Positions 16,387-24,219 of a DNA stretch of 64,000 bases are shown one piece after another. The stretch's first letter is position 1, and each line of letters begins with the position of its first letter. The translations under genes and the position numbers were made by a program. Below the pieces are notes generated by a model. That model did not search any database. It saw only the letters and a program-made list of their open reading frames with translations, and was not told where the DNA came from. Source of the DNA: Arthrobacter pascens (GTDB taxonomy: Bacteria > Actinomycetota > Actinomycetes > Actinomycetales > Micrococcaceae); contig NZ_JAFHKT010000150.1 of the NCBI RefSeq assembly GCF_017052465.1, positions 88,821-152,820 of the forward strand. The letters run 5' to 3'.

Positions 16387-17058
16387 CTAATCCCGGCCCC
16401 TCGAATTGCCGGTGTCCAGCCCTAGCCGCTGCCATCCCCGGACGGCCAGCGGAATGCGCCAGGAACGCCGCCAGGCCACCACCCGGAACACGAAGACCAC
16501 GGTGGCGACAGCGCACGCGGACACGGCGTTGAAGGCCCCCAATCCCCAAAGGGTGGTGGTGAGCACCGCGCCGCTGAAGGCCGGAAGGGCATAGAGGTCA
16601 CTGGCGTCGAACAGTTGGGGCACCTCGTTGGCGGTGATGTCGCGCAGCAGGCCTCCGCCCACCGCCGTCGTGACGCCCAGCACGACCGCCGCCACCGGGT
16701 TCATGCCGAACGCCAGCGCCTTCAGCGTGCCGGTGATGCAGAACAGCGCCAGGCCGGCGGCGTCGAACAGGACGAGCAGGGAAGTGAAGCGCTGGACGCT
16801 GGAGAACAGGAAGTATACGAGCACTGTGGCGAGCAGGGGAGGCGCAAGGTAGGCGGGATTCGTGAAGGCCGCCGGCGGACCGCTGTTGAGGATGATGTCT
16901 CGGATCACCCCGCCGCCGAGCGAAACGAGGGACGCAAGGAGGAGGGAGCCGATCAAGTCGAACTGTTTCCGCGCCGCGAGCAGCGATCCGGAGACCGCGA
17001 AGAAGAAGATGCCGGTCAGGTCCAGCCATACCAGGGCGATGTCAAAAGGGAATGTCAT
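16387..17058 (-). CDS. TRIC / UPF0126 family membrane channel
   Basis: A 223-residue integral membrane protein of the trimeric intracellular cation channel (UPF0126, YicG-like) family. The two internal repeats are plain: each has a glycine-rich kinked helix motif, SLGGGVIRDIIL in the first and AVGGGLLRDITA in the second, with three hydrophobic helices per repeat and a seventh at the C-terminus. Bacterial members conduct monovalent cations in vitro; the physiological role is not known. It is divergent from sirB (60 bp between starts) and followed on its own strand by the SUKH-like gene. No link to sulfur metabolism is implied. Confidence 0.88.
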   Translation of the reverse strand: MTFPFDIALVWLDLTGIFFFAVSGSLLAARKQFDLIGSLLLASLVSLGGGVIRDIILNSGPPAAFTNPAYLAPPLLATVLVYFLFSSVQRFTSLLVLFDAAGLALFCITGTLKALAFGMNPVAAVVLGVTTAVGGGLLRDITANEVPQLFDASDLYALPAFSGAVLTTTLWGLGAFNAVSACAVATVVFVFRVVAWRRSWRIPLAVRGWQRLGLDTGNSRGRD

Positions 17059-17118
17059 GAAGCGTCCCGGCTAATTTCAGGGGGCGGACAGTGCAGCTCC
17101 AACGTTACGCTAGCCCCT

Positions 17119-17973
17119 ATGAATAGCCCGATCATGATCGCTTGTGCCCACGGGACGTCCAACGCGCAGGGGGCGGCCGAGGTCAATGCCCTCCGGGACG
17201 CCATCGCGGCACTCCGGCCCGGGCTCGATGTCCGCGAAGCGTATGTGGATGTCCAGCAGCCCGATCTTGTGGACGTGATGGCGGGCCTTCCCGGAGACCC
17301 TGCCGCCTCCGCCGTCGTGGTCCCGCTGCTGCTCAGCGTGGGCTATCACGTGAAGGTGGACATTGCGCGGGCGGTCAAGAGCCGCCCCGGGAGCGTCGCC
17401 GCGGCACCGCTTGGCCCTGACCCCCGCCTGGCGGCCCTGTTGGACCAGCGCCTCCGGGAGGCCGGCGTCACCGACAATGACTTCGTGGTCCTGGCCGCCG
17501 CGGGCTCGTCCAACCCCAACGCGGCCATCAGCGTGGAGAAACTCGCCGAGCAGCTCCGGGCCCTGCGCCCCAACCGGATCGAGCCTGCCTACGGCGCGTC
17601 GGCCAAGCCGTCAGTTCCCGAGGCCGTCGCCATGCTGCGCGAGGAAGCGGCAGGCGGCGCCGGGGCAGGGGAGTCCGCGGGGGCGGTCGACATGGGCGGG
17701 CGCGTCGTCATTGCGTCGTACCTCCTCGCGCCCGGCTACTTCCACGACCAGCTCGCCAAGGCCGGCGCGGACCTGGTCACGGCACCGCTGCTGCCGTCGC
17801 CGGTGCTCGCCGAGATCGCCCTGGAACGGTTCGACGCCGCGGTGGCAGCGCGTGCGGCTGCCGTTGCCGCCGGACCTGCCGCCCCGGTTCCGGCGAAAGC
17901 CACTCCGGAAGCACAGCCGGCGGGTCCGTTCAAGGCCCTTCGGCAATTCATGACGAAATATTTCCCTAGGTGA
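17119..17973 (+). CDS. sirB: sirohydrochlorin chelatase (SirB/CbiX family)
   Basis: Inserts Fe2+ into sirohydrochlorin to give siroheme for sulfite reductase; a cobalt role is the alternative for the family. The 284 residues from the ATG at 17119 contain two CbiX-like halves. The N-terminal half has IACAHGT (first metal histidine) and LLLSVGYHVKVD (second), and the C-terminal half has VIASYLLAPGYFHDQ. The frame is open far upstream, but that part overlaps the TRIC gene antisense and lacks similarity. Just downstream lies sirA, and the cysG-like gene of this window lacks a chelatase function, so SirB completes siroheme synthesis. Its last codons and stop overlap the sirA operator. Confidence 0.9.
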   Translation: MNSPIMIACAHGTSNAQGAAEVNALRDAIAALRPGLDVREAYVDVQQPDLVDVMAGLPGDPAASAVVVPLLLSVGYHVKVDIARAVKSRPGSVAAAPLGPDPRLAALLDQRLREAGVTDNDFVVLAAAGSSNPNAAISVEKLAEQLRALRPNRIEPAYGASAKPSVPEAVAMLREEAAGGAGAGESAGAVDMGGRVVIASYLLAPGYFHDQLAKAGADLVTAPLLPSPVLAEIALERFDAAVAARAAAVAAGPAAPVPAKATPEAQPAGPFKALRQFMTKYFPR

Positions 17974-18028
17974 CTTAGCGTTTCCGGGGCCTTTGTGACG
18001 GGTTTCCGGGCGGCCCTACAGTCGATGC
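17951..18028 (+). promoter_or_regulatory. sulfur-regulon promoter and operator of sirA-cysHDN
   Basis: Elements in order: TGACG at 17951, GTGAC at 17970, TTTCCG at 17981, -35 TTGTGA at 17993, an 18-bp spacer, -10 TACAGT at 18017, then six bases and the ATG. The same elements at the same distances precede ssuA and cysG. A further TGAC lies at 17996. The first two boxes overlap the end of sirB. No ribosome site precedes the ATG, so the message is probably leaderless. Confidence 0.75.
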
Positions 18029-19768
18029 ATGACTGATACAGCTCTAGCCGGAGCGGCCACGGACAAGCCCGCGCGCCCAGCCCGTGCCTCCCGCCCCGCC
18101 GCCAAGCCTCACGGCCAGTGGAAGGTGGACGGAACCACCCCGCTGAACGCCAACGAAACCTGGAAGCAGGAAGACGACGGCCTCAACGTCCGCGAGCGTA
18201 TCGAGTCCATCTATTCCAAGGAAGGCTTCGACGCGATCCCCGGACAGGACCTGCACGGCAGGTTCCGCTGGTGGGGCCTCTACACGCAGCGCAAGCCCGG
18301 GATCGACGGCGGCAAGACCGCCACGCTTGAGCCTCACGAGCTTGAGGACAAGTACTTCATGCTGCGCGTGCGGATCGACGGCGGTGCGCTCACCACCGAA
18401 CAGCTGCGCGTCATCGGCAACATCTCGGTCGACTTCGCCCGTGATTCCGCCGACCTCACGGACCGCCAGAACATCCAGCTGCACTGGATCCGCGTGGAGG
18501 ACATCCCCGAGATCTGGACCCGGCTTGAGGGCGTGGGCCTGTCCACCACCGAAGCCTGCGGCGACGTCCCGCGCGTCATTCTGGGCTCCCCCGTGGCCGG
18601 CATCGCCAAGGACGAGATCATCGACCCCACCCCGCTCATCGCCGAGCTGGGGGAGCGCTTCATCGGCAACCCGCTGCTGTCCAACCTGCCGCGCAAGTAC
18701 AAGACCGCGATCACCGGCCACCCCAGCCAGGACGTGGTGCACGAGATCAACGACTTCGCACTCGTTGGCGTCAGGCACCCGGAACTGGGCGTCGGCTACG
18801 ACCTCTGGGCCGGCGGCGCCCTCTCCACCAACCCCATGTTGGGCAAGCGCCTCGGCGCGTTCGTCACGCCGGAGCAGGCAGCCGACGTGTGGCTCGGCGT
18901 CACCAGCATCTTCCGCGACTACGGCTACCGCCGCATGCGCACCAAGGCGCGCCTGAAGTTCCTGATGGCTGACTGGGGTCCGGAGAAGTTCCGCCAGATC
19001 CTCGAGGACGAATACCTCGGCTACAAGCTGGCTGACGGCCCCGCCGCCCCCAAGCCGTCCACCCCGGGCGACCACGTGGGCGTGCACGAGCAGAAGGACG
19101 GCAAGTTCTTCATCGGCGCCACCCCGGTGGCCGGCCGCCTTTCCGGCACGCAGCTGGTGAAGCTCGCCGACACCCTCGAGGCCCGCGGCTCCCACCGCCT
19201 GCGCACCACGCCGCACCAGAAGCTGGTTGTGCTGGACGTTGCCAAGGACGAGGTCGAACCGCTAGTCGCCGAGCTGGATGCCCTGGGCCTCTCCGCCCGC
19301 CCGTCCGTGTTCCGCCGCGGCACCATCGCCTGCACCGGCATCGAGTACTGCAAGCTGGCCATCGTGGAAACGAAGGTCACGGCAGCCACCGCCGTCGCCG
19401 AGCTGGAGCGCCGCCTCGCGGACCTGGCCGACAGCGGCCAGCTCCCGCAGGCCCTGTCCCTGCACATCAACGGCTGCCCCAACTCCTGCGCCCGCATCCA
19501 GACCGCGGACATCGGGCTCAAGGGCATGATGCTCCCCACGCCCGACGGCGACCCCACCCCGGGTTTCCAGGTGCACCTGGGCGGCGGGCTGGCTTCCTCG
19601 GACCGCGAAGAGGCCGGCCTCGGACGTACCGTCCGCGGCCTGAAGGTCTACGTGGCCGACCTGCCGGACTACGTGGAGCGGGTTGTCCGCCGGTTCGTGG
19701 CCGACCGCGCCGAAGGCCAGACCTTCGCCGAGTGGGCGCACGCCGCAGATGAGGAGGCACTGCAGTGA
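18029..19768 (+). CDS. sirA: ferredoxin-dependent sulfite reductase (SirA/NirA type)
   Basis: Six-electron reduction of sulfite to sulfide, using siroheme and a [4Fe-4S] cluster, with ferredoxin as donor. The 579 residues carry the cluster cysteines C435 and C441 (CTGIEYC) and C483 and C487 (CPNSC). The family also includes nitrite reductases. Mycobacterium tuberculosis SirA has a Tyr69-Cys161 cross-link typical of sulfite reductases, and here Y85 (WWGLYTQR) and C177 (TTEACGDV) lie in matching contexts with the identical 92-residue spacing. cysH overlaps its end by 4 bases (GTGA) and cysD and cysN follow, so this is the first gene of the assimilatory operon. The N-terminal 30 residues are Ala/Pro-rich and probably disordered. 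Confidence 0.92.
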   Translation: MTDTALAGAATDKPARPARASRPAAKPHGQWKVDGTTPLNANETWKQEDDGLNVRERIESIYSKEGFDAIPGQDLHGRFRWWGLYTQRKPGIDGGKTATLEPHELEDKYFMLRVRIDGGALTTEQLRVIGNISVDFARDSADLTDRQNIQLHWIRVEDIPEIWTRLEGVGLSTTEACGDVPRVILGSPVAGIAKDEIIDPTPLIAELGERFIGNPLLSNLPRKYKTAITGHPSQDVVHEINDFALVGVRHPELGVGYDLWAGGALSTNPMLGKRLGAFVTPEQAADVWLGVTSIFRDYGYRRMRTKARLKFLMADWGPEKFRQILEDEYLGYKLADGPAAPKPSTPGDHVGVHEQKDGKFFIGATPVAGRLSGTQLVKLADTLEARGSHRLRTTPHQKLVVLDVAKDEVEPLVAELDALGLSARPSVFRRGTIACTGIEYCKLAIVETKVTAATAVAELERRLADLADSGQLPQALSLHINGCPNSCARIQTADIGLKGMMLPTPDGDPTPGFQVHLGGGLASSDREEAGLGRTVRGLKVYVADLPDYVERVVRRFVADRAEGQTFAEWAHAADEEALQ

Positions 19769-20538
19769 GCAAGCACGCATTGGGAATCGACCCGGTGGTC
19801 GAGCCTGTCGAGACCCCGGCGGCATCGCCTGCCCCCGCCAAGCGTTCCCACGAGGAGCTCAAGGCCCTGGCCGAGGCCGGTGCCGCCGAGCTCGGCTGGG
19901 TCGCCCCCGCCCGCGACGTGATTGCCTGGGTGGAGCGCAACTTCGAGATGCCCGCCGTCGCCGTCGCCTGCTCCATGGCCGACGCCGTCCTGCCCGCGCT
20001 CGTCGCGGACCAGATTCCCGGCGTCGACGTCCTGTTCCTGGAGACCGGCTACCACTTCGCGGAAACCTACGCCACGCGGGACGAAGTGGCCGCGAACCTC
20101 CGCGTCAACGTGGTGGACGTGCTCCCGGAGAACACCGTGGAGCAGCAGGACCGGCTGCTGGGCAAGGACCTCTTTGCCCGCGACGCCGCCCAGTGCTGCG
20201 CGCTCCGCAAGGTGGCACCGCTACGCCGCACGCTCTCCGGCTACGAGCTCTGGTTCACCGGTGTGCGCCGCGACGAAGCCCCCACGCGCACCAACACCCC
20301 GCTGGTGACCTGGGACGAAGCCAACGGCCTGGTCAAGGTCAACCCCGTGGCGGCCTGGACGTTCGACCAGCTGGTCCAGTACTCCGATGACAACCTCCTT
20401 CCCGTCAACCCGCTCCTCTCCCAGGGCTACCCGTCGATCGGATGCCAGCCCTGCACCCGCAAGGTGGCACCCGGCGATGATCCCCGCGCCGGACGCTGGG
20501 CAGGAACCAACAAGACAGAATGCGGACTACACGTATGA
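19765..20538 (+). CDS. cysH: adenylyl-sulfate (APS) reductase, assimilatory
   Basis: Reduces adenylyl sulfate to sulfite with thioredoxin. The 257-residue protein has the nucleotide region CSMADAVLPALV and FLETGYHFAETYATRDE. It carries the iron-sulfur cysteines C144-C145 and C227/C230, which mark APS rather than PAPS specificity, and the catalytic C253 in the C-terminal ECGLH. The window has cysDN but no APS kinase, in agreement. The GTG start overlaps the sirA stop, and cysD overlaps its end, so translation is coupled. Residues 11-18 read VVEPVETP, the translation of a dispersed DNA repeat (19794-19815) that has entered the 5' end of the gene. The conserved enzyme begins only around residue 30. 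Confidence 0.94.
   Translation: MSKHALGIDPVVEPVETPAASPAPAKRSHEELKALAEAGAAELGWVAPARDVIAWVERNFEMPAVAVACSMADAVLPALVADQIPGVDVLFLETGYHFAETYATRDEVAANLRVNVVDVLPENTVEQQDRLLGKDLFARDAAQCCALRKVAPLRRTLSGYELWFTGVRRDEAPTRTNTPLVTWDEANGLVKVNPVAAWTFDQLVQYSDDNLLPVNPLLSQGYPSIGCQPCTRKVAPGDDPRAGRWAGTNKTECGLHV
19794..19815 (+). repeat. dispersed 22-bp element inside the cysH 5' end
   Basis: GGTGGTCGAGCCTGTCGAGACC is a copy of the element also seen at 27668-27713, 43918-43963 and 51899-51951. Here it is in frame and read as Val-Val-Glu-Pro-Val-Glu-Thr. Only a single arm is present. Confidence 0.75.
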
Positions 20539-21482
20539 GCACTTTCCTAACCGAGGAGCCCACCCAGGTGACCGACGTCGCAGCCTCCACGCGCCTCTCC
20601 AGCCTGGACACCCTTGAGTCCGAGGCCATCCACATCATCCGCGAGGTTGTTGCCGAGTTCGAGAAGCCTGCGCTGCTGTTCTCCGGCGGCAAGGACTCCG
20701 TGGTCATGCTGCACCTCGCCACCAAGGCGTTCTGGCCCGGCAAGGTTCCGTTCCCCGTACTGCACGTGGATACCGGCCATAACTTCCCCGAGGTGATCGA
20801 CTTCCGCGACCGGACGGTGGAGCGCCTGGGCCTGAAGCTCGTCGTCGGCTCCGTCCAGGAGTTCATCGACCGCGGCGAGCTGGCCGAGCGTGCCGACGGC
20901 ACCCGCAACCCGCTGCAGACCGTTCCGCTGCTGGACGCCATCCAGTCCAACAAGTTCGACGCCGTCTTCGGCGGCGGCCGCCGTGACGAGGACAAGGCCC
21001 GCGCCAAGGAGCGCATCCTGAGCCTCCGCGACGAGTTCGGCCAGTGGGACCCGCGCAACCAGCGCCCCGAGCTGTGGAACCTCTACAACGGCCGGCACAC
21101 CGTGGGCCAGCACGTCCGCGCGTTCCCCATCAGCAACTGGACCGAGCTGGACGTGTGGCGCTACATCGAGCGCGAAAACATCGAGCTGCCCGGCCTGTAC
21201 TACGCCCACGACCGCGAGGTCTTTGCCCGCGACGGCATGTGGCGTGCAGTGGGCGAGGTGTCCCAGCCCCGCCCCGATGAGGAAGTCATCACCAAGACCG
21301 TCCGCTACCGGACCGTCGGCGACATGTCCTGCACCGGCGCCGTTGAATCGTCTGCCGCCACCGTGCGCGACGTCGTGATCGAAGTTGCCGCCTCCACCAT
21401 CACCGAACGTGGCGCCACCCGTGCAGATGACCGCATCTCCGAGGCCGCCATGGAAGACCGCAAGAAGGATGGCTATTTCTAA
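20535..21482 (+). CDS. cysD: sulfate adenylyltransferase subunit 2
   Basis: Small, catalytic subunit of ATP sulfurylase, making adenylyl sulfate with CysN. The 315 residues from the ATG overlapping the cysH stop (ATGA) show the PP-loop SGGKDS at residues 50-55, LHVDTGHNFPEVIDFRD, FGGGRRDEDKARAKERI and the C-terminal RYRTVGDMSCTGAVES. These are all conserved in CysD. An in-frame ATG 15 bases earlier lies within cysH and is less likely. The stop overlaps the cysN start by one base. As is usual for the family, the enzyme needs the GTPase CysN to drive the unfavourable reaction. Confidence 0.95.
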   Translation: MSTFLTEEPTQVTDVAASTRLSSLDTLESEAIHIIREVVAEFEKPALLFSGGKDSVVMLHLATKAFWPGKVPFPVLHVDTGHNFPEVIDFRDRTVERLGLKLVVGSVQEFIDRGELAERADGTRNPLQTVPLLDAIQSNKFDAVFGGGRRDEDKARAKERILSLRDEFGQWDPRNQRPELWNLYNGRHTVGQHVRAFPISNWTELDVWRYIERENIELPGLYYAHDREVFARDGMWRAVGEVSQPRPDEEVITKTVRYRTVGDMSCTGAVESSAATVRDVVIEVAASTITERGATRADDRISEAAMEDRKKDGYF

Positions 21483-22903
21483 TGAGCACCGAAATCGATA
21501 CAGCCCGCGCGGCTGCCCTTCTTGACGAGGCACCCCTCGCGCACGCCTCGCTGTTCCGCTTCGCCACTGCAGGATCGGTCGACGACGGCAAGTCCACCCT
21601 GGTGGGCCGCCTCCTTCACGACTCCAAGGCGATCCTCGCCGACCAGCTCGACGCCGTTGCCCGCACCTCCGCGGACCGCGGCTTCGGCGGCTCGGCTGGC
21701 GGCATCGACCTCGCCCTGCTGACCGACGGCCTGCGTGCCGAGCGCGAGCAGGGCATCACCATCGACGTCGCCTACCGCTACTTCGCCACGGACCGCCGCA
21801 GCTTCATCCTCGCGGACTGCCCCGGGCACGTGCAGTACACCAAGAACACGGTGACTGGCGCGTCCACGGCGGATGCCGTCGTCGTGCTCATCGACGCCCG
21901 CAAGGGTGTCCTGGAGCAGACCCGCCGCCACCTGTCCGTGCTGCAGCTCCTTCGCGTGGCGCATGTGATCGTGGCCGTAAACAAGATCGACCTCGTGGAC
22001 TTCAGCGAATCGGTGTTCCGCGAGATCGAAGCCGATGTCCAGAAGGTGGGCCGCGAACTCGGCCTCGGATCCGATGGCATCACTGACCTGCTGGTGGTTC
22101 CGGTTTCCGCGCTCGACGGCGACAACGTGGTGGAGCGCTCGGAGCGCACCCCCTGGTACACCGGGCCGGCGCTGCTCGAGGTGCTCGAGACGCTGCCCGC
22201 CGCCGACGAACTCGAAAGCCACCTGGAAAGCTTCCGCTTCCCGGTGCAGCTGGTCATCCGGCCCCAGGGAGCCCTTGCCCCTGACGCCGTTGCCGCCGGA
22301 CTCGACACAGAGGCGTACCGGGATTACCGCGCCTACGCCGGGCAGATCACCGAGGGCTCGGTCAAGGTGGGGGACAAGGTCAGCGTGCTGACGCCCGGCC
22401 AGGACCCGCGCACCACAACTGTGATCGGCATCGACTTCGCCGGGGCTGAACTGCTGGAAGCCGCCGCGCCGCAGTCCGTGGCGATCCGCCTTGCCGACGA
22501 GTTCGACGTGGCCCGCGGTGACACCATCGCAGCTGCCGGGACTGTCCGCGAAAGCTCCGCCGACCTGTACGCAGCGCTTTGCTGGCTGTCCCCGAAGCCG
22601 CTCCGCGAGGGCGCCAAGGTACTGGTCAAGCACGGCGCCCGCACCGTCCAGGCGCTGGTCCGCAGCGTGAGCGGCAAGCTGGACCTTGCCACCTTCAACC
22701 TCGAAGGCGCATCCAGCCTGGAGCTCAACGACATCGGCCACGCACAGCTCCGGCTCGCCGCGCCGCTGCCGCTGGAGAACTACCTGCACCACCGCCGCAC
22801 CGGCGCGTTCCTGGTGATCGACCCGCTGGACGGCAACACCCTCGCTGCGGGCCTGGTCAAGGACCACCCGGGCGACCACGAGGACGAGCGCTACTCGATC
22901 TAA
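21482..22903 (+). CDS. cysN: sulfate adenylyltransferase subunit 1 (GTPase)
   Basis: Regulatory GTPase subunit of ATP sulfurylase, 473 residues. The G domain has the P-loop GSVDDGKST (residues 31-39), the switch I block EREQGITIDVAYRYF, the switch II block DCPGHVQYTKN and NKIDLVD. Translation-factor-like beta-barrel domains follow (EGSVKVGDKV; RGDTIAAAG). It lacks the C-terminal APS kinase domain found in CysNC fusions, so PAPS is not made by this protein. Last gene of the sirA operon. A 33-bp imperfect hairpin starts five bases after its stop and probably ends the transcript. Confidence 0.95.
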   Translation: MSTEIDTARAAALLDEAPLAHASLFRFATAGSVDDGKSTLVGRLLHDSKAILADQLDAVARTSADRGFGGSAGGIDLALLTDGLRAEREQGITIDVAYRYFATDRRSFILADCPGHVQYTKNTVTGASTADAVVVLIDARKGVLEQTRRHLSVLQLLRVAHVIVAVNKIDLVDFSESVFREIEADVQKVGRELGLGSDGITDLLVVPVSALDGDNVVERSERTPWYTGPALLEVLETLPAADELESHLESFRFPVQLVIRPQGALAPDAVAAGLDTEAYRDYRAYAGQITEGSVKVGDKVSVLTPGQDPRTTTVIGIDFAGAELLEAAAPQSVAIRLADEFDVARGDTIAAAGTVRESSADLYAALCWLSPKPLREGAKVLVKHGARTVQALVRSVSGKLDLATFNLEGASSLELNDIGHAQLRLAAPLPLENYLHHRRTGAFLVIDPLDGNTLAAGLVKDHPGDHEDERYSI

Positions 22904-22907
22904 CACT

Positions 22908-22973
22908 GAGGTCGCCGGAAACGTGCGAGATCGCCGCAAATTTGCGGCGACTTCACACGCTTCCGGCGACTTC
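22908..22973. terminator. 66-bp hairpin with 33-bp arms after cysN
   Basis: The arms 22908-22940 and 22941-22973 are reverse complements with five mismatches and no loop bases between them (the centre is CAAATTTG). It begins five bases after the cysN stop. There is no T-run, but its size and position suggest termination or transcript protection. Confidence 0.6.
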
Positions 22974-23036
22974 GCTGTTTGCGGGCCCTTGCCGCCCCAC
23001 GCCCTGCCCACCATCATCAGGTGTGGGAGGCGAAAC

Positions 23037-24203
23037 GTGGAGACCATCAACAGCAAGCTCATCAACTGGGCGTCCATCCTGGATGACAAGACGCGCGAGC
23101 AGGCGCTGGCAACGGCCCGGCTTCCCTTCATCTACCCGCATCTGGCGCTGATGCCCGACGCCCACCTGGGCAAAGGCGCCACTGTCGGCTCCGTCATCCC
23201 GACGCTCGGGGCCATCATTCCCGCCGCTGTGGGCGTTGACATCGGCTGCGGAATGATCGCCGTCAGGACGCAGTACGCGCTGAAAGACCTGCCCCAGGAC
23301 CGGAAACGGTTGCGCGAGGACATAGAGCGCGTCATTCCGCTGTCCGCGGGCCACAACAACCGGACAGTCCTCGCCACGGCCCAACCGCGCATCGCGGAAC
23401 TGAGAAAACTGGCCGCCAAAGCCGGGTTTGATCCGGGCCACTATGTGGCGAAGTGGGACCTGCAGCTGGGCTCGCTCGGATCCGGAAACCACTTTATCGA
23501 GGTATGCGTGGACGAGACGGATGCCGTCTGGCTGTTCCTGCACTCAGGGTCCCGAGGGATCGGCAACAAGATCGCGCAGCACCACATCAACGTGGCGCGT
23601 CGGCTGGCGGCAGCCAAAGGCACTGTCCTTCCGGACCCGGACCTGGCCTCCCTGGACGAGGGCACGGCGGAATTCACGCACTACATCAAGGAGCTCCGCT
23701 GGGCCCAGCGCTTTGCCCTGCTGAACCGTGAGGAAATGATGGACCGCGTCATCACCCAGTTCGGCCGCTGGGTGGGCGGCCCGGTCCGCGAGAGGGAGCG
23801 AATCAACTGCCACCACAACTTCACGCAGCAGGAAACCCACTATGGAAAGTCCGTCTGGGTGTCGCGGAAGGGGGCCATCAAAGCCGAAGCGGGGGATCCG
23901 GGGCTGATTCCCGGGTCCATGGGCACAGCCTCCTACGTTGTGGAGGGGCTTGGCAACCCCGTGTCCCTGAACTCGTCGCCGCACGGTGCGGGCCGGGAAT
24001 ACTCCCGGAATGCGGCGCGCAGGACGTTCTCCCTGGCCGAGCTGAAGCAGGCTATGCACGGCATCGAATTCCGCGTCACGGAGGCCTTCATTGACGAGAT
24101 TCCTGCGGCCTACAAGCCGATCGACCAGGTCATGCACGATGCCGCAGACCTCGTCACGGTGCGCCACCGGCTGCGGCAGATCATCAACGTCAAGGGGGAC
24201 TGA
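23037..24203 (+). CDS. rtcB: RtcB-family RNA ligase
   Basis: GTP- and Mn-dependent RNA ligase joining 2',3'-cyclic phosphate or 3'-phosphate to 5'-OH ends. The 388-residue actinobacterial form shows MPDAHLGKGATVGSVIP, the metal cysteine in GVDIGCGM (C71), LGSLGSGNHFIEVC, the histidines of NCHHNFTQQE, GSMGTASYVV, and SSPHGAGREYSR with the guanylated histidine. The GTG at 23037 is taken because GGGAGG stands seven bases upstream and the family begins with this METINSKL-like sequence. The open frame upstream is only hairpin sequence. No rtcA, archease or RtcR gene accompanies it. The aminotransferase gene follows after 16 bases. Confidence 0.92.
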   Translation: METINSKLINWASILDDKTREQALATARLPFIYPHLALMPDAHLGKGATVGSVIPTLGAIIPAAVGVDIGCGMIAVRTQYALKDLPQDRKRLREDIERVIPLSAGHNNRTVLATAQPRIAELRKLAAKAGFDPGHYVAKWDLQLGSLGSGNHFIEVCVDETDAVWLFLHSGSRGIGNKIAQHHINVARRLAAAKGTVLPDPDLASLDEGTAEFTHYIKELRWAQRFALLNREEMMDRVITQFGRWVGGPVRERERINCHHNFTQQETHYGKSVWVSRKGAIKAEAGDPGLIPGSMGTASYVVEGLGNPVSLNSSPHGAGREYSRNAARRTFSLAELKQAMHGIEFRVTEAFIDEIPAAYKPIDQVMHDAADLVTVRHRLRQIINVKGD

Positions 24204-24219
24204 AGGATTGGAGGATGTC

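Noticed and set aside
18029..19768. Assimilatory nitrite reductase
   Set aside because: The family name covers both activities, but the neighbours are cysHDN and siroheme genes and the sulfite reductase Tyr-Cys pair is present. No nitrate reductase or nitrite transporter gene is near.
22923..23036. Longer N-terminus of RtcB (start at 22923)
   Set aside because: The extra residues come from the cysN 3' hairpin. The family starts at the METINSKL-like sequence and a good ribosome site stands before GTG 23037.
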